Of a stretch of 64,000 bases of DNA, positions 8,018 through 16,898 are shown one piece after another. The DNA is from an uncultured Bacteroidia bacterium (GTDB taxonomy: Bacteria; Bacteroidota; Bacteroidia; Bacteroidales; F082), in contig CADCML010000011.1 of the NCBI GenBank assembly GCA_902802535.1, forward strand, positions 1-64,000. The letters run 5' to 3'. Position 1 is the first letter of the stretch. Each line of letters begins with the position of its first letter. The notes under the pieces were generated by a model. The model was not told where the DNA came from. It saw only the letters and a program-made list of their open reading frames with translations, and made no database searches. Made by a program: the position numbers and the translations under genes.

Positions 8018-8071
8018 CAAAAGTAGGAAAAAAACTGTTTCGACAAGATTAAAAGGTTTTTCGTATTTTTG
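8018..8071. promoter_or_regulatory. Divergent promoters, dikinase operon and methyltransferase
   Basis: TACTTTTG on the minus strand (8025-8018) serves the dikinase operon, and TATTTTTG on the plus strand (8064-8071) serves the methyltransferase at 8102. Both fit TAnnTTTG. The two boxes point away from each other with 38 bases between them. Confidence 0.6.
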
Positions 8072-8101
8072 CGGAGACAAAGGACAGCTTGACATATTAC
8101 C

Positions 8102-8773
8102 ATGAACACCAACCTTCTGATACAATCATTAACCAAGTTCCTTCTTGGGGTCGTCATCCTTGGGCTACTTATTTTTCTGCCCGCAGGCTCGCTTCATTAT
8201 TGGCAAGGCTGGCTGCTGATGGGCATCCTCTTTGTTCCAATGTTCGTAGCGGGACTCGTGATGATGTCCAAGAATCCCGAACTGCTCCGCAAACGCCTGA
8301 ACGCCAAGGAACAAGAGAAGGAGCAAAAAACCGTTGTGGCATTGAACGGCTTGCTGTTCATTGCGGCTTTTGTTGTTGCGGGGTTAAATTGGCGTTTCCA
8401 ATGGTTTGTGCTTCCCAATTGGGTGGTTTGGGTGGCTGCGGCAGTTTTCTTGGTGTGTTATGCCTTGTATGCCGAGGTCTTGCGCGAAAACACCTACCTC
8501 TCGCGAACCATCGAAGTGCAAGAGCATCAAAAAGTGGTCGATACGGGCCTTTATGGGATAGTCCGCCACCCAATGTATATGGCCACCACCATCCTCTTCT
8601 TGATGATGCCCTTGGTGTTGGCCTCGCCAATTTCCTTTGGCATTATGCTGCTGTATATTCCCCTCATTGCCAAGCGCATCCGAAACGAAGAGGTCGTTTT
8701 AGAACAAGGCTTGGAGGGTTACAGCGAATACAAACAACGGGTGAAATACAAGGTTTTACCGTTTATTTGGTGA
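8102..8773 (+). CDS. Isoprenylcysteine methyltransferase-like membrane protein
   Basis: The 223-residue integral membrane protein has about five hydrophobic segments (roughly 12-30, 37-55, 80-98, 103-122 and 162-190). The C-terminal block has DTGLYGIVRHPMYMA (147-161), and RHPxY is the SAM-binding signature of the isoprenylcysteine carboxyl methyltransferase/phospholipid methyltransferase family. A conserved RIRNEE follows near the C-terminus. Bacteria lack prenylated CAAX proteins, so the true methyl acceptor is probably a lipid or small molecule and is unknown. It is followed after 4 bases by a HAD phosphatase and then vsr, forming a tight three-gene operon. Confidence 0.85.
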   Translation: MNTNLLIQSLTKFLLGVVILGLLIFLPAGSLHYWQGWLLMGILFVPMFVAGLVMMSKNPELLRKRLNAKEQEKEQKTVVALNGLLFIAAFVVAGLNWRFQWFVLPNWVVWVAAAVFLVCYALYAEVLRENTYLSRTIEVQEHQKVVDTGLYGIVRHPMYMATTILFLMMPLVLASPISFGIMLLYIPLIAKRIRNEEVVLEQGLEGYSEYKQRVKYKVLPFIW

Positions 8774-8777
8774 CGTC

Positions 8778-9428
8778 ATGAAGTACAAATTAGTGATATT
8801 CGATTTGGACGGCACCCTGCTCGACACGCTCGACGACCTCAGCGCGGCAGTCAACCATGCCATGCAGCAAAGAGGCTTTCCCTTGCATACCCGCGACGAA
8901 TACATGAAGATGGTCGGACACGGCGCCCGCAACCTAATGCGACAGGCCCTGCCCACCGACCACAAGAACGACGAAACCTTGATTGATGCTGTCCTCGCCG
9001 ACTTCAGGGCCTACTACAACACCCATATCGATGTGCATACACAGCCTTTTCCCGGGATTCTGGAATTGGTGAAAAAGTTGCATCAAGAAGGGGTGATGCT
9101 GGCCGTCGCCTCGAACAAGTTCCAAGAAGGAACAGAGCATTTAATCAAGGAATTCTTCCCTGAGATTCCTTTTGTGGCAATTTTGGGCAACCGTCCCAAT
9201 TTCCCGCTCAAGCCTGACCCAGAGGTTGTCGGAGAGGTGCTAAGAAGGTCAGGAGCCAAGAGAGAAGAAACCGTTATGGTCGGCGACTCGGACACCGATA
9301 TGGAAACGGCAGTCAATGGTGGTATCGGGGGCATTGCTGTCAGTTGGGGCTACCGCAACATGGCTGATATTCCTGGACTGAAAGTCGCAAAATCGGCAGA
9401 GGAACTGCTAATAATGATTCTCTCATGA
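8778..9428 (+). CDS. HAD hydrolase, phosphoglycolate phosphatase-like
   Basis: The 216-residue protein carries all HAD motifs: D9 and D11 in FDLDGTLLD, a serine in AVASNKF (motif II), K145 in LKPDPE, and GDSDTD at 169-174. A helical cap lies between motifs I and II (subfamily IA). Sequence pattern and length fit phosphoglycolate phosphatase (Gph) and related beta-phosphoglucomutase-like enzymes, which remove phosphate from small sugars or acids in the cytoplasm. The exact substrate cannot be read from sequence. Its stop overlaps the vsr start by 4 bases. Confidence 0.85.
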   Translation: MKYKLVIFDLDGTLLDTLDDLSAAVNHAMQQRGFPLHTRDEYMKMVGHGARNLMRQALPTDHKNDETLIDAVLADFRAYYNTHIDVHTQPFPGILELVKKLHQEGVMLAVASNKFQEGTEHLIKEFFPEIPFVAILGNRPNFPLKPDPEVVGEVLRRSGAKREETVMVGDSDTDMETAVNGGIGGIAVSWGYRNMADIPGLKVAKSAEELLIMILS

Positions 9429-9973
9429 CCGACCGCCTCACTCCCGCCCAGCGTCACAAAGTAATGTCGCGCATCCGCAGCCGAAACACCAAGCCGGAAA
9501 AACTGGTGCGGCAATGGCTGTGGCGACATGGCTACCGCTATCGCCTCAACGTAAAAAGCGTGCCTGGCAAACCCGACATCGTCATGCGACGGTATCGGAC
9601 GGCGATTTTTGTGAACGGGTGTTTCTGGCACGGTCATCATGTAGAGACGCAAGGCATTGCGTCTTTACATGCAATCAGCAATTCATCATGTTGCAAGATT
9701 CCGCAGACGAACCGCGATTTTTGGGTAAACAAAATCAAGAGAAACCAAGAGCGCGACCAGCGGAATTACCAAGTTTTGCACGACAACGGCTGGCAAGTCA
9801 TCGTGGTTTGGGAATGTCAGTTGGTGCCCAAAATGATTGAGCAGACCATGCTCCGCGTGGAGTTGATGCTCAATGAATACTTTTTGGCTTTGCACCAACC
9901 CAAGCCTGTGCCTTACGATTTCCAAAACGTTCCCGTTTCGATGGCGGCGGAAGAATTTCCTCCTCTAATTTGA
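9425..9973 (+). CDS. vsr: Very short patch repair endonuclease with repeat insertion
   Basis: Vsr nicks DNA 5' of T:G mismatches left by deamination of 5-methylcytosine. This 182-residue protein has the N-terminal SRIRSRNTKPE block, the catalytic aspartate D51 in GKPDIVM, the NGCFWHGHH zinc/active-site block (64-72), and the conserved RDFWVNKIKRN and VWEC segments. Between HGHH and the CKIPQTNRDFW block, normally joined by a few residues, lie about 16 extra residues (73-88). They are encoded by a palindromic repeat at 9641-9668 and flanking bases. The frame is kept, so the protein may be functional. No cytosine methyltransferase is in the window, so the source of its mismatches is not evident. 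Confidence 0.9.
   Translation: MTDRLTPAQRHKVMSRIRSRNTKPEKLVRQWLWRHGYRYRLNVKSVPGKPDIVMRRYRTAIFVNGCFWHGHHVETQGIASLHAISNSSCCKIPQTNRDFWVNKIKRNQERDQRNYQVLHDNGWQVIVVWECQLVPKMIEQTMLRVELMLNEYFLALHQPKPVPYDFQNVPVSMAAEEFPPLI
9641..9668. repeat. Palindromic repeat inside vsr
   Basis: GTAGAGACGCAA pairs with TTGCGTCTTTAC across a 4-base loop (GGCA), with one G-T type mismatch in a 12-bp stem. Sequences of the form GTAGAGACGCAA...TTGCGTCTCTAC are familiar as dispersed palindromes in bacterial genomes. Here the element sits in frame in vsr and is translated as VETQGIASLH. Confidence 0.8.
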
Positions 9974-9994
9974 CACGATAATGTTATTTTTTTG

Positions 9995-10002
9995 TAGTTT
10001 TG
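9995..10002 (+). promoter_or_regulatory. -7 box for OmpA-type gene
   Basis: TAGTTTTG fits TAnnTTTG and lies 28 bases upstream of the ATG at 10031. Confidence 0.55.
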
Positions 10003-10030
10003 CACTCTAAACCCCTTAAGTTAAATTGAA

Positions 10031-11134
10031 ATGAAAAGGTTTTTTACCACGACTGTATTGCTTTTGTTTGCCGCAATGGCTGCAATGGCTCAAGAAACGA
10101 ATTACGCAAAGAGTGATTTCGTCCCCGGCGACGAGATTATTTTCGACGACAACTTTGAAAGGGAGAAACTTGGCGAATTCCCGCTGAGGTGGGATTTGCT
10201 TGACGGATATGCGGAAACAGCTCAGCAGAAGGGTCGCAACGTGATTGCCTTCACCGACAACGGTCTGGGACAAGTGATGCCACTGATGAAAGAGAAATGG
10301 GACTGGCTGCCGGAGGTGTTCACGGTGGAGTTCGACCTCTACGTTGCTCCGATGAATACGGGGGACGAAGAGGAAACATCACTCGATATGAGCATTTATT
10401 TCGGCGAACGAGGCGACGACAGCTACTACAACGCCTCAAGCTATGTGCGCTTCTGGTACAGGGAAGACGGCTCGTGCAACCTGACGTGGAACCTTCTGAA
10501 ACCGGATGGAAGCAACCAATCGAGTGGAGAGAAGATGCTGGGGTTGAACCCAGGCAACAGCGACTATTTGGAAAAAGACAACCCGATAGTTGCCGGCGAG
10601 TGGAACCACTTCGCTTTCTCGTTCAACCAGCGGGCTTTCAAGGGCTACGTGAACGGCGTGCGCATGATTAATGTGCCGACCATGAAAGCCCCGGGCTACC
10701 TCTTTTTCGCCAGCGGAGCATTCTATCGCTACACGGGATTGAGCAACGTGCGCATCGCCCAAGGTGCCGTGCCGCTCTACGACCGCCTTTCCTCCGACGG
10801 CAAGATTGTGACCTACGCCATCACTTTCGAGACGGGCAAGGCCGACCTGAAGCCTGAATCCATCATCGAAATCAACCGTGTGGCCAAACTGATGCAAGAG
10901 CATCCCGAACTGGAATTTGAGGTTCAAGGCCATTGCGACAACACCGGCTCCGATGCCGTGAACGACCCGCTGAGCCAACAAAGAGCCGAAGCCATCGTGA
11001 ACGCCCTCGTGAAGCAAGGCATTGCCCAATCGCGCCTCACGCCCGTGGGCAAAGGATCGCACGAACCCATCGCACCCAACGACACAGCTGAAGGCCGCGC
11101 CAAAAACCGCCGCGTGGAGTTTGTGAAAAAATAA
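10031..11134 (+). CDS. OmpA-family protein with lectin-like domain
   Basis: The 367-residue protein has a signal peptide (1-20, ending AAMAAMAQ). A concanavalin/LamG-like region follows (about 35-240, with FDDNFERE, VEFDLYVAPM and GEWNHFAFSFN). The C-terminal OmpA peptidoglycan-binding domain (about 255-367) shows YAITFETGKADLKPES, a GHCDNTG block and NRRVEF at the end. The OmpA domain should hold meso-diaminopimelate of peptidoglycan, while the beta-sandwich probably faces out or binds glycan. The first aspartate of the usual GHTD motif is a cysteine here (GHCD), a common variant. It converges on the GH92 gene with a 19-base gap. Confidence 0.9.
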   Translation: MKRFFTTTVLLLFAAMAAMAQETNYAKSDFVPGDEIIFDDNFEREKLGEFPLRWDLLDGYAETAQQKGRNVIAFTDNGLGQVMPLMKEKWDWLPEVFTVEFDLYVAPMNTGDEEETSLDMSIYFGERGDDSYYNASSYVRFWYREDGSCNLTWNLLKPDGSNQSSGEKMLGLNPGNSDYLEKDNPIVAGEWNHFAFSFNQRAFKGYVNGVRMINVPTMKAPGYLFFASGAFYRYTGLSNVRIAQGAVPLYDRLSSDGKIVTYAITFETGKADLKPESIIEINRVAKLMQEHPELEFEVQGHCDNTGSDAVNDPLSQQRAEAIVNALVKQGIAQSRLTPVGKGSHEPIAPNDTAEGRAKNRRVEFVKK

Positions 11135-11153
11135 ATCAAGCAACTGTTTTCGT

Positions 11154-13382
11154 TCACTTCATCCTGAACTCCAAAGCCCCACCCGCCATGATTTGCTGAT
11201 GCGTGAGGGTGAAGTCCTTCAAAGGCTTTCCGTTCAGTTTCACGCTCTTGACGTGAATCTTTTCAGGCATCTTGTTCGGTGCACTGATGACAAAGTCCTT
11301 ACCATTCTCAAGATGCAAAGTGGCCTTAGTGAACAGCGGCGTTCCAATGACATACTCTGCACTGCCCGCATGGAAGGGATAAAAACCAAGAGCGGAGAAG
11401 ATGTACCAAGCTGACATCTGGCCGCAGTCGTCATTGCCGGCATAGCCGCATGGCGTGGCACGATAGAACTCGCTGCGCACCTGCTCCACCAACTCTTGGG
11501 TACGTTCAGGCTTGCCCGCGAAGTTGTAGAGATACACGGTGTGGTGACTGGGCTCGTTGCCGTGGGCGTACTGCCCGATGAAGCCACTAGCATTGCCGTT
11601 GACTTCGCCACTGGTGGCGGTGAGGCTGAAGTTCTCGTCAAGTTTCTTCAGGAAACCTATGTTGCCGCCGAAAAGGTCAATGAGGCCTTGTGGGTCTTGC
11701 GGCACAAACCACATGTACTGCCAAGCATTGCCCTCCACGAAACAAGGCTGCTTATATGACAGCGGGTCAAAGCCGTCTATCCAGTTGCCGTTTTCGTCTT
11801 TCGGGCGGAAGAAACCTGTCTCTGGGTCGAAAAGGTTTTTGTAGAACATGCTGCGGCGGTGGAAACGCTCGTAGTCTTCGGTTTTGCCTAATTTCTTGGC
11901 CACCAATGCCACGCAAGCATCATCAAAAGCCTGCTCCATGGTAATGCTAACGCTCTCGTCTTGCAAAGTTTGAGGCATGTAACCATATTTTTCCCAAACC
12001 TCAAAGGGTGAGTTGAAATGACTCCTCGTGCTGCTCTCGACCATAGCCTGATACGCCTCCTCTACATCGATTCCCGGTATTTCGGCAAGGATGGCATCAG
12101 CAAGCACGGGAATGGCGTGGTTGCCAATCATGCAGTAGTTGTCTTGTCCCCAAAGGTCCCAAATGGGCAGGTAGCCGTAGGTTTTGTGGTGCAACACCAT
12201 GTCGCGGACAAACTGTGCGGCAATGTCGGGCGCAATGAGCGTATAAAGCGGATGCGCAGCGCGGAAGGTGTCCCAAAGGCTGAAAGTGCTGTGATACGTT
12301 TGTCCCTTCGGCATTTGCTTGATTTCGAAGTTGGTGGTCATGTAGCGGCCATCCACATCGCTCATGGTGTTGGGTTGCATCAAAACGTGGTAAAGACCTG
12401 TGTAAAAGATGGTTTTCTGCTCGTCGGTGCCTTCGATGTCGATGCGGCTGAGTTCGCGCTGCCAAACGTCGTGGGCGGCTTGAACATAGTCGTCAAAATT
12501 CCAGCTTTGTGCCTCGGCCAGCATGTTTTTCCTTGCGCCTTCATTATCCACGGGCGAAATGGCCACTTTTATTGTCAGTTCTTGACCATCGGCAGGGTCG
12601 AAACTCAGTGCCGCCCGTAATGTTCTTCCATTTACCACATCGCTGTTGCCGACATTGAGATCGCCGTTCATCAACAAATGTTGGTTGAACGGTCTTGAAA
12701 ACTCGGCGCGAAAATACACTTTGCGCAACTTGGCCCAGCCACAAACGACACGATAACCTTCAATGGTGTGGTCGTCCACAAGACGGATTTGAGCCTGAAT
12801 AATATCATAATAGCGGCGGCCTGAGTAATACGCATCTCCGCGATAAGTCATTCTGTCAAGGTCAAGCACTACAGTTTGCGGCTTCGCTTCGGGGAAAGTG
12901 TAACGATGGATGCCCGTGCGCGTGGTGGCCGAGAGTTCGACATTCACGCCGCTTTCTTGGAGCAATACCTGATAATATCCAGGCCGAGCGGATTCCTTAT
13001 CGTGGCTGTAATGCTGGCCAAAGTCAGCGGCCTTGAGTTGTTCGGGAGTCACAGTGAAACAAAGTGGCATCAAACTCACGTCGATGAGATCGGTGCAACC
13101 CGTGCCGCTGAGATGGGTATGGGTGAAGCCGTAAATCACATTCTTGTTGTAGTCATAGCCCGAGCAAGGGTCCCAAGTGACCATTTGTTCCGTCTCGGGA
13201 CTCAGTTGCACCATGCCTTGTGGCATGGTGGCGCCAGGAAAGGTGCTGCCGCTGAGGGCACCTGTTTCGTCGGTTTGCGTCCCGATGAAAGGGTTCACGT
13301 ATTGGGTGTAGTCGTTGGCGCTTTGGGCGCTTAGGAATAGGGGCAGCAATAATAGGGCTGCCAATAGGTTTGTGCGTTTCAT
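11154..13382 (-). CDS. GH92 alpha-mannosidase
   Basis: The 742-residue protein has a signal peptide (1-19). It matches glycoside hydrolase family 92 along its whole length: VNPFIGTQTDETGALSGSTF near the N-terminus, then FPGATMPQGMVQLSPET, a central LWDTFRAAHPLYTL, and GNEPSHHTVYLY with GNDDCGQMSAWY in the C-terminal (alpha/alpha)6 domain. GH92 enzymes are calcium-dependent exo-alpha-mannosidases, mostly used by Bacteroidota to trim N-glycans or yeast mannan. No SusC/SusD pair is adjacent, so it is a solitary enzyme rather than part of a visible utilisation locus. It lies 50 bases downstream of hipA on the same strand, without an obvious promoter box between them. Confidence 0.95.
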   Translation of the reverse strand: MKRTNLLAALLLLPLFLSAQSANDYTQYVNPFIGTQTDETGALSGSTFPGATMPQGMVQLSPETEQMVTWDPCSGYDYNKNVIYGFTHTHLSGTGCTDLIDVSLMPLCFTVTPEQLKAADFGQHYSHDKESARPGYYQVLLQESGVNVELSATTRTGIHRYTFPEAKPQTVVLDLDRMTYRGDAYYSGRRYYDIIQAQIRLVDDHTIEGYRVVCGWAKLRKVYFRAEFSRPFNQHLLMNGDLNVGNSDVVNGRTLRAALSFDPADGQELTIKVAISPVDNEGARKNMLAEAQSWNFDDYVQAAHDVWQRELSRIDIEGTDEQKTIFYTGLYHVLMQPNTMSDVDGRYMTTNFEIKQMPKGQTYHSTFSLWDTFRAAHPLYTLIAPDIAAQFVRDMVLHHKTYGYLPIWDLWGQDNYCMIGNHAIPVLADAILAEIPGIDVEEAYQAMVESSTRSHFNSPFEVWEKYGYMPQTLQDESVSITMEQAFDDACVALVAKKLGKTEDYERFHRRSMFYKNLFDPETGFFRPKDENGNWIDGFDPLSYKQPCFVEGNAWQYMWFVPQDPQGLIDLFGGNIGFLKKLDENFSLTATSGEVNGNASGFIGQYAHGNEPSHHTVYLYNFAGKPERTQELVEQVRSEFYRATPCGYAGNDDCGQMSAWYIFSALGFYPFHAGSAEYVIGTPLFTKATLHLENGKDFVISAPNKMPEKIHVKSVKLNGKPLKDFTLTHQQIMAGGALEFRMK

Positions 13383-13432
13383 TTTGTTTTTGTTGTTTCT
13401 GATATTTATGATTCTTGTGCTATTGGCCTGTA

Positions 13433-14710
13433 TTAAAAGTAGATAAAGTTTGATTCTATGGCATTAATTATCTTGGTTGGCACGTCACAGTCTTTAGCCA
13501 TCTCTGACCAACGTGAGGCTATTTCACATATCTCGTCAATGATGGACGTGGCTTCCTTAATGTTGTTAAGCGTGGCAAATGCCATCAAATCTTTTCTTGT
13601 GATGTCGTCGAACTTGCCATTGATAGACATTTGGTGTGTGGCTGTCCATCCGCCATTGGGATTGTAGGCATAACCCATGTCGTAGGCAGGCGACAATCGC
13701 CAAACGCCGTCCTCCCCCATCAGGAACGAAATATTTTTGGTATGGTCATCTTGATTGCGAACCACTACGTTGAAAACCATCCGACGAAACATTTCCTGAG
13801 CAGCAGAATAGGGTAATCGCAATGCTCGCATCACATTGAAAGCCTGCTCGTAAGAATAGGCTCGGTGAAGTCGAAAATCGTAATGAGCCATACCGCAAAG
13901 CGTCTGCATGTGTACTTTCTTGCCATGCTCTCGGTCGAAGCGTTTGGTCATAAAATGTGCCCGTCCGTTTTCCTCAATCAGTGCACATTCTGACATTTCT
14001 ATGCCACAAGCGCGTGCCAATTGATAAAACGAGTATTCCAAACGGCCATAATTCTCCGTAGCCTTAAACCCCGCTTTGGCCGAGACACCGTCCAACTTAA
14101 TCAAGTAGTAATCAAATCCTTTAGGGGCCTCCACTTGACCTGAACGTACTTCGCCCGTCACAGGGTTGTAAGCAATGATGGCCTTGGCCCGTTGACCACC
14201 TGCCGAAGTTCCCAACCGCAATATCTCCGCTATTGCCGCCTTTTTGTCATCATTAAGGTTTACACCAAATGAAGACTTTTGGTTAAAGGCATCTTTGGCC
14301 ACCTCTACCAAGGTGTCAATCTCAAACTTCTCTTGGATAGCATAACCGACATCCAAAGCGGGTTCAAATTCCAAAGCACCCATACAACGTTTGCCAAGGA
14401 AGCAGAGCGTCTCGATAGGGTTGCCGCTTGTCCGTCCTGTAAGGGCAAGCCATCTGTCAAACAATGCACGACCATAGGTGTCGGGAAGCGCATCGGCCAA
14501 CATTCCAGGCAACCCGTTGAAAGTTTCTTTGCCAAGGTTGGCGAACGAATAAACACGCCCCTCGCGCACTGGCATCATCAGCGGAGAAGGCTCCAAGCCC
14601 CGACTCACAAAGTCACGGTCGTACTCGAAACTTGCCACTTCATATCGGTCATCCCAACGAAACATTCCGACAGGTGTGCCAAACATGTTGACTTTTGCCA
14701 CATCTACCAT
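13433..14710 (-). CDS. hipA: HipA-family serine/threonine kinase toxin
   Basis: The 425-residue protein is a full-length HipA. It shows the N-terminal subdomain with GLPGMLADALPD, a SAGGQRAKAII loop (about 168-178) corresponding to the P-loop of HipA, and the catalytic block NQDDHTKN (about 319-326) followed by AYDMGY. HipA of E. coli phosphorylates glutamyl-tRNA synthetase and induces persistence. The target here may differ. The start codon overlaps the end of the upstream hipB-like gene by 7 bases, so antitoxin is made first. The catalytic residues are intact. Confidence 0.9.
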   Translation of the reverse strand: MVDVAKVNMFGTPVGMFRWDDRYEVASFEYDRDFVSRGLEPSPLMMPVREGRVYSFANLGKETFNGLPGMLADALPDTYGRALFDRWLALTGRTSGNPIETLCFLGKRCMGALEFEPALDVGYAIQEKFEIDTLVEVAKDAFNQKSSFGVNLNDDKKAAIAEILRLGTSAGGQRAKAIIAYNPVTGEVRSGQVEAPKGFDYYLIKLDGVSAKAGFKATENYGRLEYSFYQLARACGIEMSECALIEENGRAHFMTKRFDREHGKKVHMQTLCGMAHYDFRLHRAYSYEQAFNVMRALRLPYSAAQEMFRRMVFNVVVRNQDDHTKNISFLMGEDGVWRLSPAYDMGYAYNPNGGWTATHQMSINGKFDDITRKDLMAFATLNNIKEATSIIDEICEIASRWSEMAKDCDVPTKIINAIESNFIYF

Positions 14711-15051
14711 GTAGGTTCCTCCTTTTTCGCTTGATGGATTCTACCCACAGCCCGTTTGCGTATGGTTGCGTGCGAGGAGTGCACAAAGTCGTAGTATTCG
14801 GTCGGACTCAATTGATCTTCCTCCACTAAAGGTTGAAGAATGTCTAATTTCCCCAGAATTCGTAGTACTCTCAACAAGGAGTCGAATGAGCGGATTTCTC
14901 CTTTTTCCATCTTTTTGATAGACGAAAGAGACACATTGGCTGTTTCCGAAAGGCTTTGCTGAGTGATGTTCTGCTTCAATCTAACAGTTCTCAGTTTGTT
15001 ACCAATTCGGCTAAGGATTACCGTATCTGCGAGCATATAAATATCATCCAT
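14704..15051 (-). CDS. hipB: HipB-like XRE antitoxin
   Basis: The 115-residue protein has a Cro/C1-type helix-turn-helix at about 16-65 (LRTVRLKQNITQQSLSETA, then VSLSSIKKMEKGE). The C-terminal tail is basic and ends in KKEEPTW. Its position directly upstream of and overlapping hipA, and the paired inverted repeats over the promoter, mark it as the antitoxin and autorepressor of the HipBA module. Confidence 0.9.
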   Translation of the reverse strand: MDDIYMLADTVILSRIGNKLRTVRLKQNITQQSLSETANVSLSSIKKMEKGEIRSFDSLLRVLRILGKLDILQPLVEEDQLSPTEYYDFVHSSHATIRKRAVGRIHQAKKEEPTW

Positions 15052-15114
15052 AATAGTTTAATATTGAACTATTCGGATGCAAAAATACGAATAATAGTTT
15101 AATATGCAACTATT
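15052..15114 (-). promoter_or_regulatory. hipBA promoter with two identical-half-site operators
   Basis: Two 22-bp inverted repeats, each AATAGTT-N8-AACTATT, lie at 15052-15073 and 15093-15114, 41 bp apart centre to centre (about four helical turns). Between them on the minus strand is a -7 box TATTTTTG (15087-15080), so one operator covers the start site and the other the -33 region. This layout fits cooperative repression by HipB dimers bridged by HipA. The second operator also reaches into the region upstream of the acyl-CoA ligase gene. Confidence 0.8.
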
Positions 15115-15200
15115 ATTTGTAAAAAACCAGAGTTTTTTACATCAGGGCTTTTCACATACTTCAAAAAACACTTATTTTCTCACCCAAACAAAACATTTCT

Positions 15201-15208
15201 TATCTTTG
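15201..15208 (+). promoter_or_regulatory. -7 box for acyl-CoA ligase
   Basis: TATCTTTG fits TAnnTTTG and is 27 bases upstream of the ATG at 15236. It rules out the longer open frame beginning at 15104. Confidence 0.6.
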
Positions 15209-15235
15209 CCACTTCAAATTTTCAACCATCATACT

Positions 15236-16897
15236 ATGAATGCAATGAAACAAGTAGAACCTACCAAACACTTTTTTGAATATTTCAACGAAAACCTTCC
15301 CAAGAACTGGAACGAGCCCGCTCTGACCGATTACGACGACGTCACAAACTATACTTACGGCGAGATGGGTGCCAAGATGATGCAAGTGCAAGCCATGCTT
15401 GAGGTCGCGGGGCTGAAGGCGGGCGACAAAGTCGCCATCTGCTCGAAGAACTGCGCCAACTGGGCCATTTCGTTCCTCGCCATCGCTGCCAACCGAGGCG
15501 TTGTGGTGTCCATCATGGATGCCTTTGTCGAAAGCGACATTGAGAACCTCGTCACGCACTCCGATGCCAAGGCTATTTTTGTCGGACCTGCCGTCTGGAA
15601 ACGCCTCCACATTGACAATATGCCCAACATACGAATCGCCATAGGAACGGAGAATTTCAACGTGCTTTATACGCAAGATGAACAGCTGAATACGGTGAAA
15701 GAGGATGCCGAACGACTGTTCAACGAAAGATACCCCAACGGTTTCACCAAGGCCGATGTCAAACTGCCCACCGACAACCTCGATGAGCTGATGATCATCA
15801 ACTACACCTCAGGCACCACAAGCGCCCCGAAAGGTGTTATGCTGTCATATCGCGCCATTTCTGCTAACGTGCAATACAGCCAAGAGACCATCCCCAACCA
15901 TGCCGGCTGGACCGAGGTGTGCATGTTGCCACTTTCGCACATGTTCGGCATGACGATTGAGTTCCTTTACCAAATCGCTGGCGGCTGCCACGTCTATTTC
16001 CTGAGCAAAACGCCTTCGCCGTCCGTCCTGCTGAAAGCCTACGCCGAAACGAAGCCCTACATGATTCTTACCGTGCCGTTGGTGTTAGAAAAAATATTCA
16101 AGGCGAAAATTTTCCCTGCCCTCAAAAAACCTTTCGTGAAGTTCCTGTGGAACACGCCGTTGCTTTGCAAGATTGTGGAAAAATCCATCTACAAGAAGCT
16201 GATGGATGCCTTTGGCGGCAACCTCATCTGGCTCATCACGGGCGGCGCGGCCATCAATGCAGAGGTGGAGAAGGTGTTTCGCCGCATCAAGTTCCCTTTC
16301 GTGGTGGGCTATGGCATGACCGAGGCCGGACCGCTCATTTGCTATGAGCACTGGTACAATGAGGTAATCGGTTGCTGCGGCTCATGCGTCACCCGCAACG
16401 AGTTGAAAATCGACTCGCCCGACCCGGAGAATGTGGTTGGCGAGATTCTATTCCGCGGCGAACACGTAATGATGGGCTATTACAAGAACGAGGAAGCCAC
16501 CCGCAACGCCATCGACAAAGAGGGTTGGCTACATACTGGCGACCTCGGCACCATGAACAAGAAAGGGTTACTGTTCATCAAGGGACGTTCCAAAGCCATG
16601 ATTCTCAGCTCCAACGGCCAGAACATCTATCCTGAAGAGATTGAGGACAAGATCAACAACCTACCGGGTGTGGTTGAGTCGCTCGTGGTGGGTCGACAAG
16701 GCAAAATCGTCGCTTTGGTCTATCCCGACGAAAAATACGACCTGCAAGGCAAAGGTATGGAAGAATTGATGAACGAAAACCTTGCCCAACTGAACGCGAT
16801 GCTGCCTACCTACTCCAAGGTGTCTTCCATCGTCCTTGTGGACAAGGAGTTCGAGAAGACGCCCAAGCGCAGTATCAGAAGATTCCTGTACAGCTAA
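15236..16897 (+). CDS. AMP-forming acyl-CoA ligase
   Basis: The 553-residue adenylate-forming enzyme (start ATG 15236, or 15245) activates a carboxylic acid as acyl-AMP and passes it to coenzyme A. Signatures are YTSGTTSAPKG (about 189-199), LPLSHMFGMT, GYGMTEAGPL (about 358-367), TGDLG near 433 and GRSKAMILSSNGQNIYPEEI (about 448-467). The length and the SHMFGMT motif suggest a medium- or long-chain fatty acid CoA ligase, but an acyl-ACP ligase cannot be excluded. It has its own promoter. The next gene converges with a gap of only one base. Confidence 0.85.
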   Translation: MNAMKQVEPTKHFFEYFNENLPKNWNEPALTDYDDVTNYTYGEMGAKMMQVQAMLEVAGLKAGDKVAICSKNCANWAISFLAIAANRGVVVSIMDAFVESDIENLVTHSDAKAIFVGPAVWKRLHIDNMPNIRIAIGTENFNVLYTQDEQLNTVKEDAERLFNERYPNGFTKADVKLPTDNLDELMIINYTSGTTSAPKGVMLSYRAISANVQYSQETIPNHAGWTEVCMLPLSHMFGMTIEFLYQIAGGCHVYFLSKTPSPSVLLKAYAETKPYMILTVPLVLEKIFKAKIFPALKKPFVKFLWNTPLLCKIVEKSIYKKLMDAFGGNLIWLITGGAAINAEVEKVFRRIKFPFVVGYGMTEAGPLICYEHWYNEVIGCCGSCVTRNELKIDSPDPENVVGEILFRGEHVMMGYYKNEEATRNAIDKEGWLHTGDLGTMNKKGLLFIKGRSKAMILSSNGQNIYPEEIEDKINNLPGVVESLVVGRQGKIVALVYPDEKYDLQGKGMEELMNENLAQLNAMLPTYSKVSSIVLVDKEFEKTPKRSIRRFLYS

Positions 16898-16898
16898 A

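Noticed and set aside
8089..8781. 230-codon frame overlapping the methyltransferase
   Set aside because: The other frame has membrane segments and the RHPxY motif; this one is arginine/cysteine-rich shadow sequence.
9601..9760. Frameshift or assembly error in vsr
   Set aside because: The extra residues are exactly explained by an in-frame palindrome, and conserved blocks on both sides are intact.
15104..15235. N-terminal extension of the acyl-CoA ligase
   Set aside because: It overlaps a hipBA operator and the TATCTTTG box; the ATG at 15236 gives a normal N-terminus.
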